NCBI RefSeq assembly: GCF_025370935.1
Contig: NC_133486.1
Location: 2,068,255-2,132,254 of the forward strand
Direction of reading: 5' to 3'
Length of the DNA: 64,000 bases
DNA from: Choristoneura fumiferana
Lineage: Eukaryota; Arthropoda; Insecta; Lepidoptera; Tortricidae
Shown here: positions 30,773 to 40,807 of the stretch, one piece after another
Layout: every line of letters starts with the position of its first letter
Position numbering within the stretch: position 1 is the first letter of the stretch
Position numbers and translations under genes: made by a program
Notes under the pieces: generated by a model
Database searches by the model: none
Told to the model about the DNA's origin: nothing
The model's input: the letters and a program-made list of their open reading frames with translations, nothing else

Positions 30773-33700
30773 ATGAGTACGAAAGATAGCGATAAGAAAT
30801 CGAAGGACAGTGAATGTTATTTTTGCAACGATTTGTTCGAGTTAGGACAGTTGCAGGTATGTATAAAATTGATAAGTTTATCTCAAATATTTGTCCAGGT
30901 TATGGATTTCAGTAGATTTTGTTCATGAAACACTACTTTTAAGTAACTAAGTTCGGCTTAGTCACCAAAATTGCTCGAAGAATATGCAAGTTGAAGTGGC
31001 TATTTGGGAGCCACATCGCTCGAAGAACACTTTGGGGGAGAACTGTCCTCTGTCCTCCTTCGTGGTCGCCGAATTAGAGGACGAAGGATTGGCAGGCCTC
31101 CCACTAAGGGTTGCGGGCAATTATTGGATGCAAGTGGCGAGTGTCGCTTATTGTAGCGTTCTAAGGGGAAGGTCTAAGGCCTTTGTTCAGCGTGGACATA
31201 TTCCTGTTCCGGCTATGATGAGTTTAAAAGGAACGCTTATAGCTCTGTTGTCCAAATTAAGTTACTTAATTTACTCGATAAATGTACAACCCGTAAAACC
31301 TGCTTTCCTTCTCTTCCACATAAAAAATGTGTCATGTTGTATTTAAAATATTAATATTTATATGGCTCAAATAATTTAACAGATGTTTGGGTCAGTTTGA
31401 CTGAACATCTCCGTAGATGTTTTTTGGGATTTTTAACACGCCCTTCTCCAATTTTTTATAAATTTTATTCTATCACCTTATCGATATAATTATTTATTTT
31501 ACACCCATACCAAATTAGTTTTTTTATAACTAAGACTGTCTGAACTGAGCCGCCGGTCAGATGGTCGATGAACAGACACAGACCTGTTGCAAAGATATAT
31601 ATACGAAAACTACCCTTACCTATATTATTATATTCCGTTTTTGCCATTTTGACTGTAGATGTTAGAACCCAAAAAGGAGTGGTCAAATCGATTAATTAAG
31701 TACAAGTAGGTACTTATCTTTTTTCATCCAGTTTCCCGAGCTATTTACTTATTGTTTGTTTGAACGATTTATTTTATTGCTATAGCTATGTAGGTAATTA
31801 TGCAACCCTTGCACTAAGCTAAATTTGCAAAAGTACGAGTACTTAGGTACTGTTGATCTCAGCTTCTGTTCCATGGATATTAGGGATAACCCAATCAACT
31901 TAGAAAAGTTGAAGACCCCCGTCATTTCAAAGTTCAATATCTCAAAAATGGCTGAACAGATTTTAATGAAAAAGACGTTGACGCGTCGCTAGGTATTCGG
32001 AAGAGCCGAGCTTACTTGCTTACTAATACCATAACCCTTTTTTAACGGACAGGCTCATCTGAAGCTATGCGGCAGCATACTGGAGCAGTGCCCGCTGCGG
32101 TGCGGCGCCTGGATCCAGAGAAAGCACAAGGACACGCATGTCAAGGAATGCCCCAAGATGGAAAAGGTAACACACATCTACACCTACACCTACACTTAAC
32201 GCACGCACACACACAAGGCCGGATTTAAATCATGTCGGGGCCCCAAGAGAATGCGAATTCTCGGGCCCCTTTTCAGTCATTTGAAGATTCGCAGCTACTT
32301 CTTTTCAAGTTCAAGTTTAATCAAATCAACTGACAGCATACCAAGAAAGGAAACATATTTCACAATTAATGTTCACTCTATGAAACATCCTACTTCCTAC
32401 TAGTATTACAAATGCGAAAGATTGTGTGTGCGTGTGTGTGTACTTTTTATCCCGATATTCCCACGGGATAGGGATAAAATCTCGAAATAACAACCGCTGG
32501 GCTGAGAGTCCTGAAATTTGGAACGTAGGTAGCTGCACGTCTGAAATAACACATAGGCTACTTTTTATCCCGATATTCCCACGGGATAGGGATAAAAATC
32601 TTGAAATTTCAACCGCTGGGTTTAGAGTTGAAATTTTGGACAGTTGTTCTTAACACAACCTCAATGAAGACAACGATATAAATTTTGGGAACTCGCAGGG
32701 GAATTTTATAAAATCCCGGAATTTAAATTGTAGCAGAACGAATAGCTTACGCGTGCGAAGCCGCGGGTAAACTCTTGTTATAAATATAAATTATTTAGAG
32801 GCGGATCCATATCGTCTCGCATACTTATTGGAAGTCCGAATGTAATGTTTGTCAGAACGATCGTTTGTCATAACTCTTTTTTCTCTGAATCCAATAATAA
32901 AATTGTTCTGAATTGTTATGAAACAAACCTAACCTATAGTTTTCTATAGGATGACCATTTAAAATTTTCAGAAAATTCTAAGTTTTTAGTGGAAAAAAAA
33001 TGACGACAAACGATGATTCGGACAAAAATTACGGTATGACTAGCGAAGAGTATGCGAACTTTGGCGCTCCCGCGCGAGGCACCTAGCCGATGCGGGCCCC
33101 TAGGCAGTGGCCTTCTCTACCTAATGGCACAACTAAGGTTACTTCGGCCCTGCACACACACCATGCACTCATAAAAACAACCTACTGGGCTCCGAGGACG
33201 GTGGTGCCCCAATGGGTTTAATACGAGACATCCGAACATATTCCGATGCCAATATAGGGTTATCAGGGTGACACTCTTTCTCGGCCCGGTTAATACCGAC
33301 CCTGTTTTTCGTGTACACGCCCGTACAAGCTATGGGCGATTACGAAAAACAGGGTCGGTATTTCCATGTCGGTATTATCCGGGCCGGGAAAGAGTGTCCT
33401 GAAATGTGGCCAGACCTCGGCCAGGCATAAAGAACAATTTAATATATACAGGATGTACGGCACTGGACCGCCAAATTTTTTTGGGATTTTTACAAACGTT
33501 TACAGGCGGGATTTGGGGAATATTGTGAAACATCATTTAAAAATCATATCTCCAAGACCGTGATCGTTAGGACCCAAGGTCCAAGGGTGAAAAGATAGCA
33601 AATGACGCCAACAATATCCCAAAATAATTTGACGGTCCATGTGCCGAACATCCTGTATTTTTAACAGTGGTACACTATGCTATTCAGAATAATCGAAACC

Positions 33701-36700
33701 GCTTCTACACTACACGTGGCATTTCTCGCAGTCGCGCATGTCCCCCCGCCTCCGGAACCCATGAAGAACCACACGTGGTCCCCCCGCGCGGTACCCTTGG
33801 ACGACTGTGTCACCTACCTTGAAAAAGAAGTCGCCAACATAAAGTAAGTTCGGAAATTACTCTAGACATAGAACTGTATCTACCTAGTTTTACTAATATT
33901 ATAAATGCAATAGGTTGTAAGTCTGTTTGTTTGTTTGTTCGTTACCTCATCACATCTAGAAACCCTCTGAACCGACTTAGATGGAATTCGGTATACAGAT
34001 AGTTTGAGTCCCGGGGAAGGACATAGGATAGTTTCTATCTCGGAAAATTGCATAGTTCCCATGGGTTAGCGACAAAAAACTTCTACGCAGACGAAGTTTT
34101 TGTAAAAAATATTTTTAATACAAAATGCCATGGCATGCCTTTGACAATGGGACTTTAAATCCAAGGTTTGTTTAAGATAACTGTGCTTCTTTCTTTAACT
34201 TAAGTTGCTTGCTTCCTATTTCAGATTAGTCCTCACAGAAGAAGTGAACCACCGCGACGTCCAAGCCTCCGAGTACGAGACTCTTCGCTCCAAGCTGATC
34301 ATCGTGGAGGAGCGGAGCCAGCATTTCCTCTCGACCCTGGTGTCCCTGCGAGCTGCCGTGGACGATGAAGCGGAACGCGCGGCCAACTGGGCGGCGCAGT
34401 TCAAACACGACTTGGCCAACGTGCAGTTGGCATTGCAGGTACAAAGATACAGCAATAATTAAGTAATTAGGTTAGATTAGGGTGACTCGAAGCAGACATG
34501 ATAGGGCTTGAAGAATAGAACCGTTCGGGGAGAAAGACCCTCGAGTGGCAACCACGAACCGGAATACGAAGTGTTGACAGGCCTCCCACCAGGCATTGGC
34601 CTTTGTTCAACAGTGGACGTCTTCCAGCTGATGATGATGATGATAAGGGTAAATACAGTACGGAACGCTTCAACGCTTTGTGGTTATGGTGGCGTCCTAA
34701 ATTACGATAAATTTACGTCTGTTGATGATGATGAAGGGAGAGGTTTTTGCTCAACGGTGGACGTCTTCCGGCTGATGGTGACAGTTTTTTTTTTTAACTA
34801 GATTAACCCTTGCTTAACCACTCATTGATAAATTTTATGTGACAGATATCTGTGAAGCTCTCTGTTTGTTTTGTCCGAATAAACAGAGACTGTATCGCTT
34901 TTATCTGTTCCATTTTGATCAACGAGTGGTGAAACTTTGATCAACGAGTGGTGAAACAGGCTCTTAGTGACCTATTGTCTTTTGAATTTATAAAGCTTTT
35001 GCTAAGTTAGAATCCAACTCAGTCTGACTTCCACCCCGGTGTGCTACATACTCCAGGAGCTGCAAAGCCAGCAGCTGACGACGGCGATGCGGCTGGAAAG
35101 CACCGTGAGCAGCCTTCTGCATGAGCAGCGCGAGCGGGAGCTGCTGGAAACTGCGCTCACGCAGCATGACAGCAGGATCCGTGCTGTCAATAAACTAGGT
35201 TGGTCCTGCTCACAAAGAGTACTTAAAAAAAATGTCAATACGTTTATGCTGGTAGTAGGCCAGAAAAGGCTATGTTACAATACACTTTTTATATACGCAC
35301 TTTTGGAAAAACCATCATTGCCAATCACGCCCTATTTTTTTTTGGCTGTTTGGCACAACGTATTGGACGTCAATACCGCGTAGGTGTTATCTACAAGAAA
35401 GTAACTACTACTTGCGTCAGTCTGCCATATCACAACAGTTCCTATAGGCTTTCCTAGACCTTCATTCAGTGGAGATTTATTTTGAAGTCTGCTGCCTGCT
35501 CGCTTCAAAAAAATCCCATTTCACCGTGTTAACCTCGTAAGTTAATATTTTTCAGAGGATGTGATAGAATACATAAAGCAGACAGTAGAGGAGGAGCGCG
35601 CGCGCAACGCAGAGAGCCGTGCGGCGTTAGAGCAGGAACTAGTGGAGGCACGACGTTCTTCTGAACAGCTGAGCCAGTTGGCGGCTGTACGAGTGCAGTT
35701 GCAGAGCACAGCTAATGACAGACCCGTAAGTGTGTTTTGGCTCTTGTTACTTCCTCTATTTTGATACTATATAGGATCGTTAGTGTTATGTTTACGCTTT
35801 GGGTGAGACTTAATACACTTGATAGCAGTTTCCCACACACTTCCGAAAGTTGGCTATAAAAGAGAATTTTATTAGTGCAACTGTTGACGATGATAAAGTG
35901 CCTGGATAATGGAAACTGGTAGCCAAAGCCATGTAGAAATGCCTGTTAAATATTATTTCACTTATAATTGTATTCAGAAGGATTCGAAGTTTGTTGAGAG
36001 CAATTAGTAATGTAGAAATGAAGGGTTCAATACAAAATGATTGGTTTATGGGAAGTACAGTAACTGTAGAATTTTGACGTTCAATTTTGTGACTCCTAGC
36101 ACCATCTAGTCGTCACACAAAATAACTGCATCATTTTTAATCGCACTATCAAAAATTCTCAACTCGGACGCATAAATACGACTTACGATGATCTTCCTTC
36201 AGACTTCGATCCCCGGGAATAATATCAGCACAGTATCAGATCTTGTGCTCTGAATCCTTATTATAGACATGCATCTCAACAGTTCTTACAATTTCAGGAG
36301 TATGATCGCCTGGCAGTCCTAGAGCTGGCCACGACAGAGGCTCGTGCTGAAGCGGCCGATCACGCGGCGCGCGTGGACGTGGTCGCGCGCGACCTTCGTG
36401 CTCTCACCAAGTCTTACTCGAAGATGAGGAGCGAACTGGCAGATTTCCAGGCCAGGGTCGGCTTTGAGAGGGCCGAGTTTGGGAGCGACGATGGTAAGAA
36501 TTGCTGATTTATTTAAGGTATACTCCGTCATGAAGCGGGCATGGTGGCTAGATGTGCAATACAGACTATCCAAGTCTTGACGTTGTAGCTATGTATGGGA
36601 ACTCCAAAATATATCTGAAAACTTAATTTAAAAAAAAGTCTTTTATTGATATTGCACATCACAATGTTAGGTAGCCACCAAACTGACTGCTTCATAACGG

Positions 36701-38434
36701 GGTCTAGACTAAGGCTACATTCCCACCCGACATGTGCGAGGATGTGTGGCGAGAAATTTGTTTGTCATGAACCAATAGAAACGCTCCATTTACCTGTCCT
36801 CAGCGCAGCTTTAGAGAAAACAGCTCAGCGAAGCGAAGATTTGTATAACTGGGAACAAATCGCCAACCCGGTTCAAAAGTTATGATTTCTATGATTTTTC
36901 AGGACACCTAATCTGGCGTATTGAGAACTTCACGGCGAGGATGAAGGAGGCTAAGGAGACTGACGCCGTTCTCACCAGCCCACTCTTCCGGACCAGCAAA
37001 TATGGCTACACGCTCAAGGTACTTGCTCGTCTGATACTTCAAAGTGCGTACGACGATCCGTATTCATTTTCCCCACTGTTTCATACGAATGAACGACTTT
37101 TATTCTGTAACTGTAAACTATTCTGGATAAATTTTAGGCAGGACTGTTCTATAGAACCAACAAAATTGATTATGAAAGGTCCAATCCTACGCGAACCAGT
37201 TTTCTCGACAGTACTTTTATACGAGTACCTCATCACCATCACACCTCTATCTCTATCTCACCTGATGGTAAATTTGGAATGAAACCGAAGATATAGTTCA
37301 CTGGTTCAGCATCTTCACTGTTACCTGTTGCCAGGCGGAACTGAACCTGAACGGCATTGGCAAATGGAGGGGGAGGCACATCACCTGCACCATCCGGCTG
37401 GTAGGAGGCCCGTACGACGCGCTGCTAGAGTGGCCGTGTGACATCCCCGTCAACATCGTGCTGAGAGACCAGCCCAACAACCGGAGCCAGGTATTGATCA
37501 TGCCGGCTATCATCATGCACTCACCCACCTTAAGATACATGCAACAAATTGTTCACGCAACTCATCAACAAATCACGAAAACCCAACTATCACCGTCACC
37601 GTACACTTTTTTACTTTGTCTCGCGGAGAATAAATGGTGTATAAAAATCGCAGGAAGCAGACGGCTGGCAGAGACCTAGACGATAAAGTCTTCAATAACG
37701 TTTCCACCATAATCATCAGCCGTAAGACGTCCACTACTGAACAAAGGCTCCCCTTAGAACGACAACTCACCACTTGCGTACACCGGTTGCCCAGAACTTT
37801 TAGTCCTAAGTCCATTTAGTGGGAGGCCTGCCAGCCAACGCTACGTCTTCCAGTTCATGGTCAATAATATTCTGATGACGATTTATTACAAGCTTTTATT
37901 TAGTTTCATCTGTCCCGTTGTCTGTCTGTCTGTCTTTAATCAAATCTTGCATGTTAAATTCGACCAACTTTCAGTAGTTGGATTGACTTGAGATTTGGTA
38001 TGCTTATGTAAATTGCGTGACAATACAATAATCTGGTAGTCTCATCCTGGTAGTCCGGCCAGGATCGTCTCCGCAGGACGGAACTCTTCAACGGTTAATG
38101 GCATCGACTTGAAATTTGGTATGCAAATGTAGTTTGGGTGGCAAGAAAAAGTACAGTCGGCAAAAAAAGACGTATTAAAAATGAAATTTTTACTACAAAC
38201 TTATTTACATTCCAGGCCATGGATATCGTGAAATCCCTCCAGGTTCGTCGGAAGTCGTCGTCTAAGCGTCACGACTACGATTCCACGGACGAGAAGACCC
38301 GTTCCACTGAGACCTTAGACAAATCTGTGACACAACTGAAGCGGCAGTACGTCTTTATACCGCATACCAGCTTGGACAAGTTTGAATATGTCAAAGGGGA
38401 TGCTGTGTACTTTGAATTTATTGTTACTCAGTAA
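30773..38434 (+). CDS. TRAF-family adaptor protein (zinc fingers, coiled coil, MATH domain)
   Basis: Ten exons with AG/GT borders: 30773-30856, 32053-32166, 33732-33843, 34225-34438, 35057-35198, 35556-35725, 36298-36493, 36903-37018, 37335-37490, 38216-38434. Total 1523 nt, one short of a multiple of three. The protein of about 507 residues begins with two fingers of spacing C-X2/3-C-X11-H-X3-C (C15, C18, H30, C34; C41, C45, H57, C61). A long Glu/Arg/Ala-rich coiled coil (about 95-340) follows, then a C-terminal TRAF/MATH domain (HLIWRIENFTARM, SKYGYTLK, LNLNGIGKWRGRHI, EYVKGDAVYFEFIV). TRAFs trimerise and couple receptors to ubiquitin-dependent signalling. There is no RING domain, and a basic Ser/Lys-rich insert (VRRKSSSKRHDYD) lies inside the MATH domain, both reminiscent of Drosophila Traf-like. 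All phases agree except between exons 2 and 3, where a six-C run in exon 3 appears one C short. Confidence 0.88.
30990..31210 (+). pseudogene. Degraded RTE-type LINE tail in TRAF intron 1
   Basis: GGCAGGCCTCCCACTAAGGG, TGGATGCAAGTGGCGAGTGT and TTTGTTCAGCGTGGACATAT follow the order of the RTE C-terminus (GRP.T ... W.. ... QQWT) with several frame breaks. The open frame covering it is not a gene. Confidence 0.5.
32395..32780 (+). repeat. Dispersed repeat with internal duplication, TRAF intron 2
   Basis: CTTTTTATCCCGATATTCCC followed by ACGGGATAGGGATAAAA occurs twice (about 32447 and 32561). It ends GCGAAGCCGCGGGTAAACTC and belongs to the family at 55430-56030. Confidence 0.55.
32816..33071 (-). 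repeat. Inverted copy of the 28491-28749 MITE-like repeat
   Basis: Same blocks in reverse orientation, ending GCGAACTTTGGCGCTCCC. Confidence 0.65.
33267..33400. repeat. Hairpin MITE (ACACTCTTTCTCGGCCCGG)
   Basis: Arms GGTGACACTCTTTCTCGGCC and its inverse at 33379-33400, with inner ACCGACCCTGTTTTTCGT / ACGAAAAACAGGGTCGGT pairing. A partial relative lies near 58160-58230. Confidence 0.75.
33446..33658. repeat. Hairpin MITE (ATACAGGATGTACGGCACTG)
   Basis: ATACAGGATGTACGGCACTG at the left pairs with CATGTGCCGAACATCCTGTA at the right, and AAATTTTTTTGGGAT with ATCCCAAAATAATTT. It lies 73 bp before TRAF exon 3. Confidence 0.75.
33890..34095 (+). repeat. Dispersed ~210-bp repeat, TRAF intron 3
   Basis: Same family as 26105-26325 (GTTGTAAGTCTGTTTGTTTG, GGGGAAGGACATAGGATAGT). 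Confidence 0.6.
34515..34780 (+). repeat. Two successive RTE-type LINE tails, TRAF intron 4
   Basis: GGCCTTTGTTCAACAGTGGA followed by a GATGAT run (34624-34641), and again TTTGCTCAACGGTGGACGTC followed by GATGGTGAC (to 34780), give two adjacent tail copies. The short frame containing GLPPGIGLCSTVDVFQ is not a host exon. Confidence 0.55.
34803..34964. repeat. Diverged relative of the 30355-30495 hairpin
   Basis: Centre TCTGTTTGTTTTGTCCGAAT matches. The right end GATCAACGAGTGGTGAAAC is tandemly doubled. Confidence 0.5.
36710..36843 (+). repeat. MITE fragment (ATGTGCGAGGATGTGTNGC family)
   Basis: Related to 43275-43465 and 46760-46896: 'CCACCNGANATGTGCGAGGA', 'CAATAGAAACGCT', 'CTCAGCG'. TRAF intron 7. 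Confidence 0.5.
37690..37850 (-). repeat. RTE-type LINE tail in TRAF intron 9
   Basis: Reverse complement contains CAGTAGTGGACGTCTTACGG followed by CTGATGATTATGG, a diverged LINE 3' end. Confidence 0.5.
37893..38200 (+). repeat. Direct repeat copy 1 (flanks TRAF last exon)
   Basis: About 300 bp (TCACCTGTCCCGTTGTCTGT-like start, GTAGTCCGGCCAGGATCGTC, TTAATGGCATCGACTTGAAA, AAGTACAGTC) ending just before the acceptor of exon 38216. The second copy is at 38845-39150. Confidence 0.75.
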
Positions 38435-38449
38435 AGCCTAACCCCCTTA

Positions 38450-38597
38450 TTCATAAAACTTAACAAGCCTATGTTAACTAACAAATGCTTTGTCCCTTTC
38501 TAACAAATACAAATGTCGAAGTGACAGATAAGGACAAACGAATTTTAGCGGCATTTTAACTAAAATAGGTTTGATTGTCGTTTATGAATAAGGGGGT
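38450..38597. repeat. Hairpin MITE (ACCCCCTTATTCATAAAAC), copy 1
   Basis: The ends pair with TTTATGAATAAGGGGGTAA and the inner TTTGTCCCTTTCTAACAA region folds further. It lies 16 bp after the TRAF stop codon, so probably within the 3' UTR. Almost identical to 62707-62863. Confidence 0.8.
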
Positions 38598-38788
38598 AAG
38601 TCTACTCCCTGGTTTGAAGTTGTAAGTTCGTGTCATACCGCGTCTCGCTCTGTGTTATTGAATGCGATTAGCCTGAGCGGGATGGCATGATACATAAGTC
38701 CGATTTCCTAACTTTGGAGTTATAGTTTAGGTATAGTATTTACAAGTAAGGGTTCGCGACAACATCATAAGTTTTCCAAATCCTATCT

Positions 38789-38798
38789 AATAAATAAA
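38789..38798 (+). terminator. Candidate TRAF polyadenylation signals
   Basis: Overlapping AATAAA hexamers in CTAATAAATAAAATAAGT, about 355 bp after the TRAF stop codon. Confidence 0.5.
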
Positions 38799-38844
38799 AT
38801 AAGTAAGTAACAAGTGACCTTTACACATCAGATTGACTTTTTAC

Positions 38845-39150
38845 ATGCTTTTATATCGTTTCACCTGTCCCGTTGTCTGTCTGTAATCAAATCTTGCAAG
38901 TTAAATGCGACCAACTTCCAGTAGCTAGTTGGATTGACTTTAAATTTGTTATGCTTATTTAAACTGCGTGACAATACAATAATCTGGTAGTGACATACTG
39001 GTAGTCCGGCCAGGATCGTCTCCACAGGACAGAACTCTTCAACGGTTAATGGCATCGACTTGAAATTTGGTATGCAAATGTTGTTTGGGTGACAATGCAA
39101 GTACAGTCAGCAAAAAAGCTTGTATTAAAAATGATTTACCAAACACTTAT
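38845..39150 (+). repeat. Direct repeat copy 2 (flanks TRAF last exon)
   Basis: Same 300-bp unit as 37893-38200, about 950 bp further on. Confidence 0.75.
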
Positions 39151-39342
39151 TTTAATTGAGAAATATCATTATTTTACATTAAATGACATAATGTGACAGC
39201 GATGTTATGACAAATAGGTTAAACAAATATTTTATTTTAAAATAAAACATTTATTTCCAGTTATTCGTATTTATTTCATAAACCATGGACGAACACATAA
39301 ATATATAGAAGCAATAGAAGGATATATCTTTACTTATTATAG

Positions 39343-39660
39343 TCATCATCATCATCATCATCATCCCAGCCTATATACGTCCCACTGCTGGGCACAGGCC
39401 TCCTCTCAGAACAAGAGGGCTTGGGCCATAGTTCCCACGCGGGCCCAGTGCGGATTGGGAACTTCACACACACCATTGAATTGCTTCGCAGGTTTTGTGC
39501 AGGTTTCCTCACGATGTTTTCCTTCACCGCATAGCTCGTGGTAAATTTCAAATGTAATTCCGCACATGAATTTCGAAAAACTCAGAGGTACGAGCCGGGG
39601 TTTGAACCCACGACCCTCTGCTTGAGAGGCGATAGGTCAAACCACTAGGCCACCACGGCC
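39343..39660 (-). repeat. SINE-1, full copy with perfect 12-bp target duplication
   Basis: TACTTATTATAG occurs at 39331-39342 and 39661-39672, exactly at the two SINE ends. The copy has an intact B box and a long ATGATG tail, so it looks young. Confidence 0.9.
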
Positions 39661-39679
39661 TACTTATTATAGTATGGTA

Positions 39680-40350
39680 TGACAATCGACGTCCCAAATC
39701 ATAGAATAGGTACTTAAAAGTAATAAATAAAAAAATACGTCAACTGTACCTACTTAACTTGGTAAACAATACAAGTCTTAAATGCCTTTTAAAAATATAT
39801 AATTTTTAGAGTCATTCCAAAATGACACTTGAACCTTTGTCTTACCACGTCTTACATAAAAGGTTAAAATAGATGCCGTTAATGTACGACCATAATTGTT
39901 GCCCCGGAATGAACCACCTAATAATGCACTCTCTCATAACTCGAGCCCTCGTGCAATTTAATAGCACATGAATTATCAAGGTGCGAATTATTTGGTCATT
40001 CACGCGTTAATGTACTTTGACAACTTTTAAACCCTTTTCAAGGTTAAACATAATACGTTATATAATATTTAGGGTACCCATGCAAGCAATTCACAAAACC
40101 AATACGGAATATTTCGACCATCGGTAATGTCATACAAGAATATCGAAAAATTCACAGGTGGGAATCGATTTTTTTTTATTCGACTGGATGGCACGATGCT
40201 CTGCTTGAGAAACCATAAGGTCAAAACGTTTTATCCATTAGCCGATATATTCCGCATTTATTTCGCGACACCGATCAGACTGTTCGACTTAATTTTACAT
40301 TTCAAAAGCGTATCACTGATCCTAAGTACCGGGACGGTATGACATTTATG
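39680..40350. other. No supported gene
   Basis: AT-rich intergenic DNA. The frame at 40127-40342 lacks any domain I recognise. Confidence 0.35.
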
Positions 40351-40357
40351 TACACTT

Positions 40358-40655
40358 AAAAAACCGGCTAAGTGCGAGCCGGATTCGCGCACGAAGGGTT
40401 CCGTGCCATATTATACAACATTCATTAGACATTTGCAAAAAAAAACGGCAAAAATCACGTTTGTTGTATGGAAGCCCCCCTTGAATATTTATTTTATTCT
40501 GTTTTTAGTATTTGTTGTTATAGCGGCCACAGTTTCAACTGTCTATCACGGTTCATGAGATACAGCCTGGTGACAGACGGACGAACGGACAGTGAAGTCT
40601 TAGTAAAAGGGTTTCCGTTTTTACCATTTGGGTATGGTACCCCAAAAATTGATTG
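40358..40655 (+). repeat. Dispersed repeat (AAACCGGCTAAGTGCGAGCC family)
   Basis: Starts AAAACCGGCTAAGTGCGAGC, contains GCGCACGAAGGGTTCCGTGC and ACAGACGGACGAACGGACAG, and ends TATGGTACCCCAAAAA. It is a sister of the 15640-16285 family. Confidence 0.6.
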
Positions 40656-40807
40656 ACAAGATCACACCGCGGCGCCTGCACACGACCCGCCCTACGCCCG
40701 TCGGTATAATTTTGTTCATAGACTGTCACGTAAATAGGCCCGCCGCTCTCCCGACCCGACCCGCTGCGTGTGTTTTGCGCTTTAGTCCCTAGGGTTATAT
40801 TCATAGT

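Noticed and set aside
30984..31346. 120-codon open frame in the TRAF intron
   Set aside because: Reads through a degraded RTE LINE tail; no splice or domain support.
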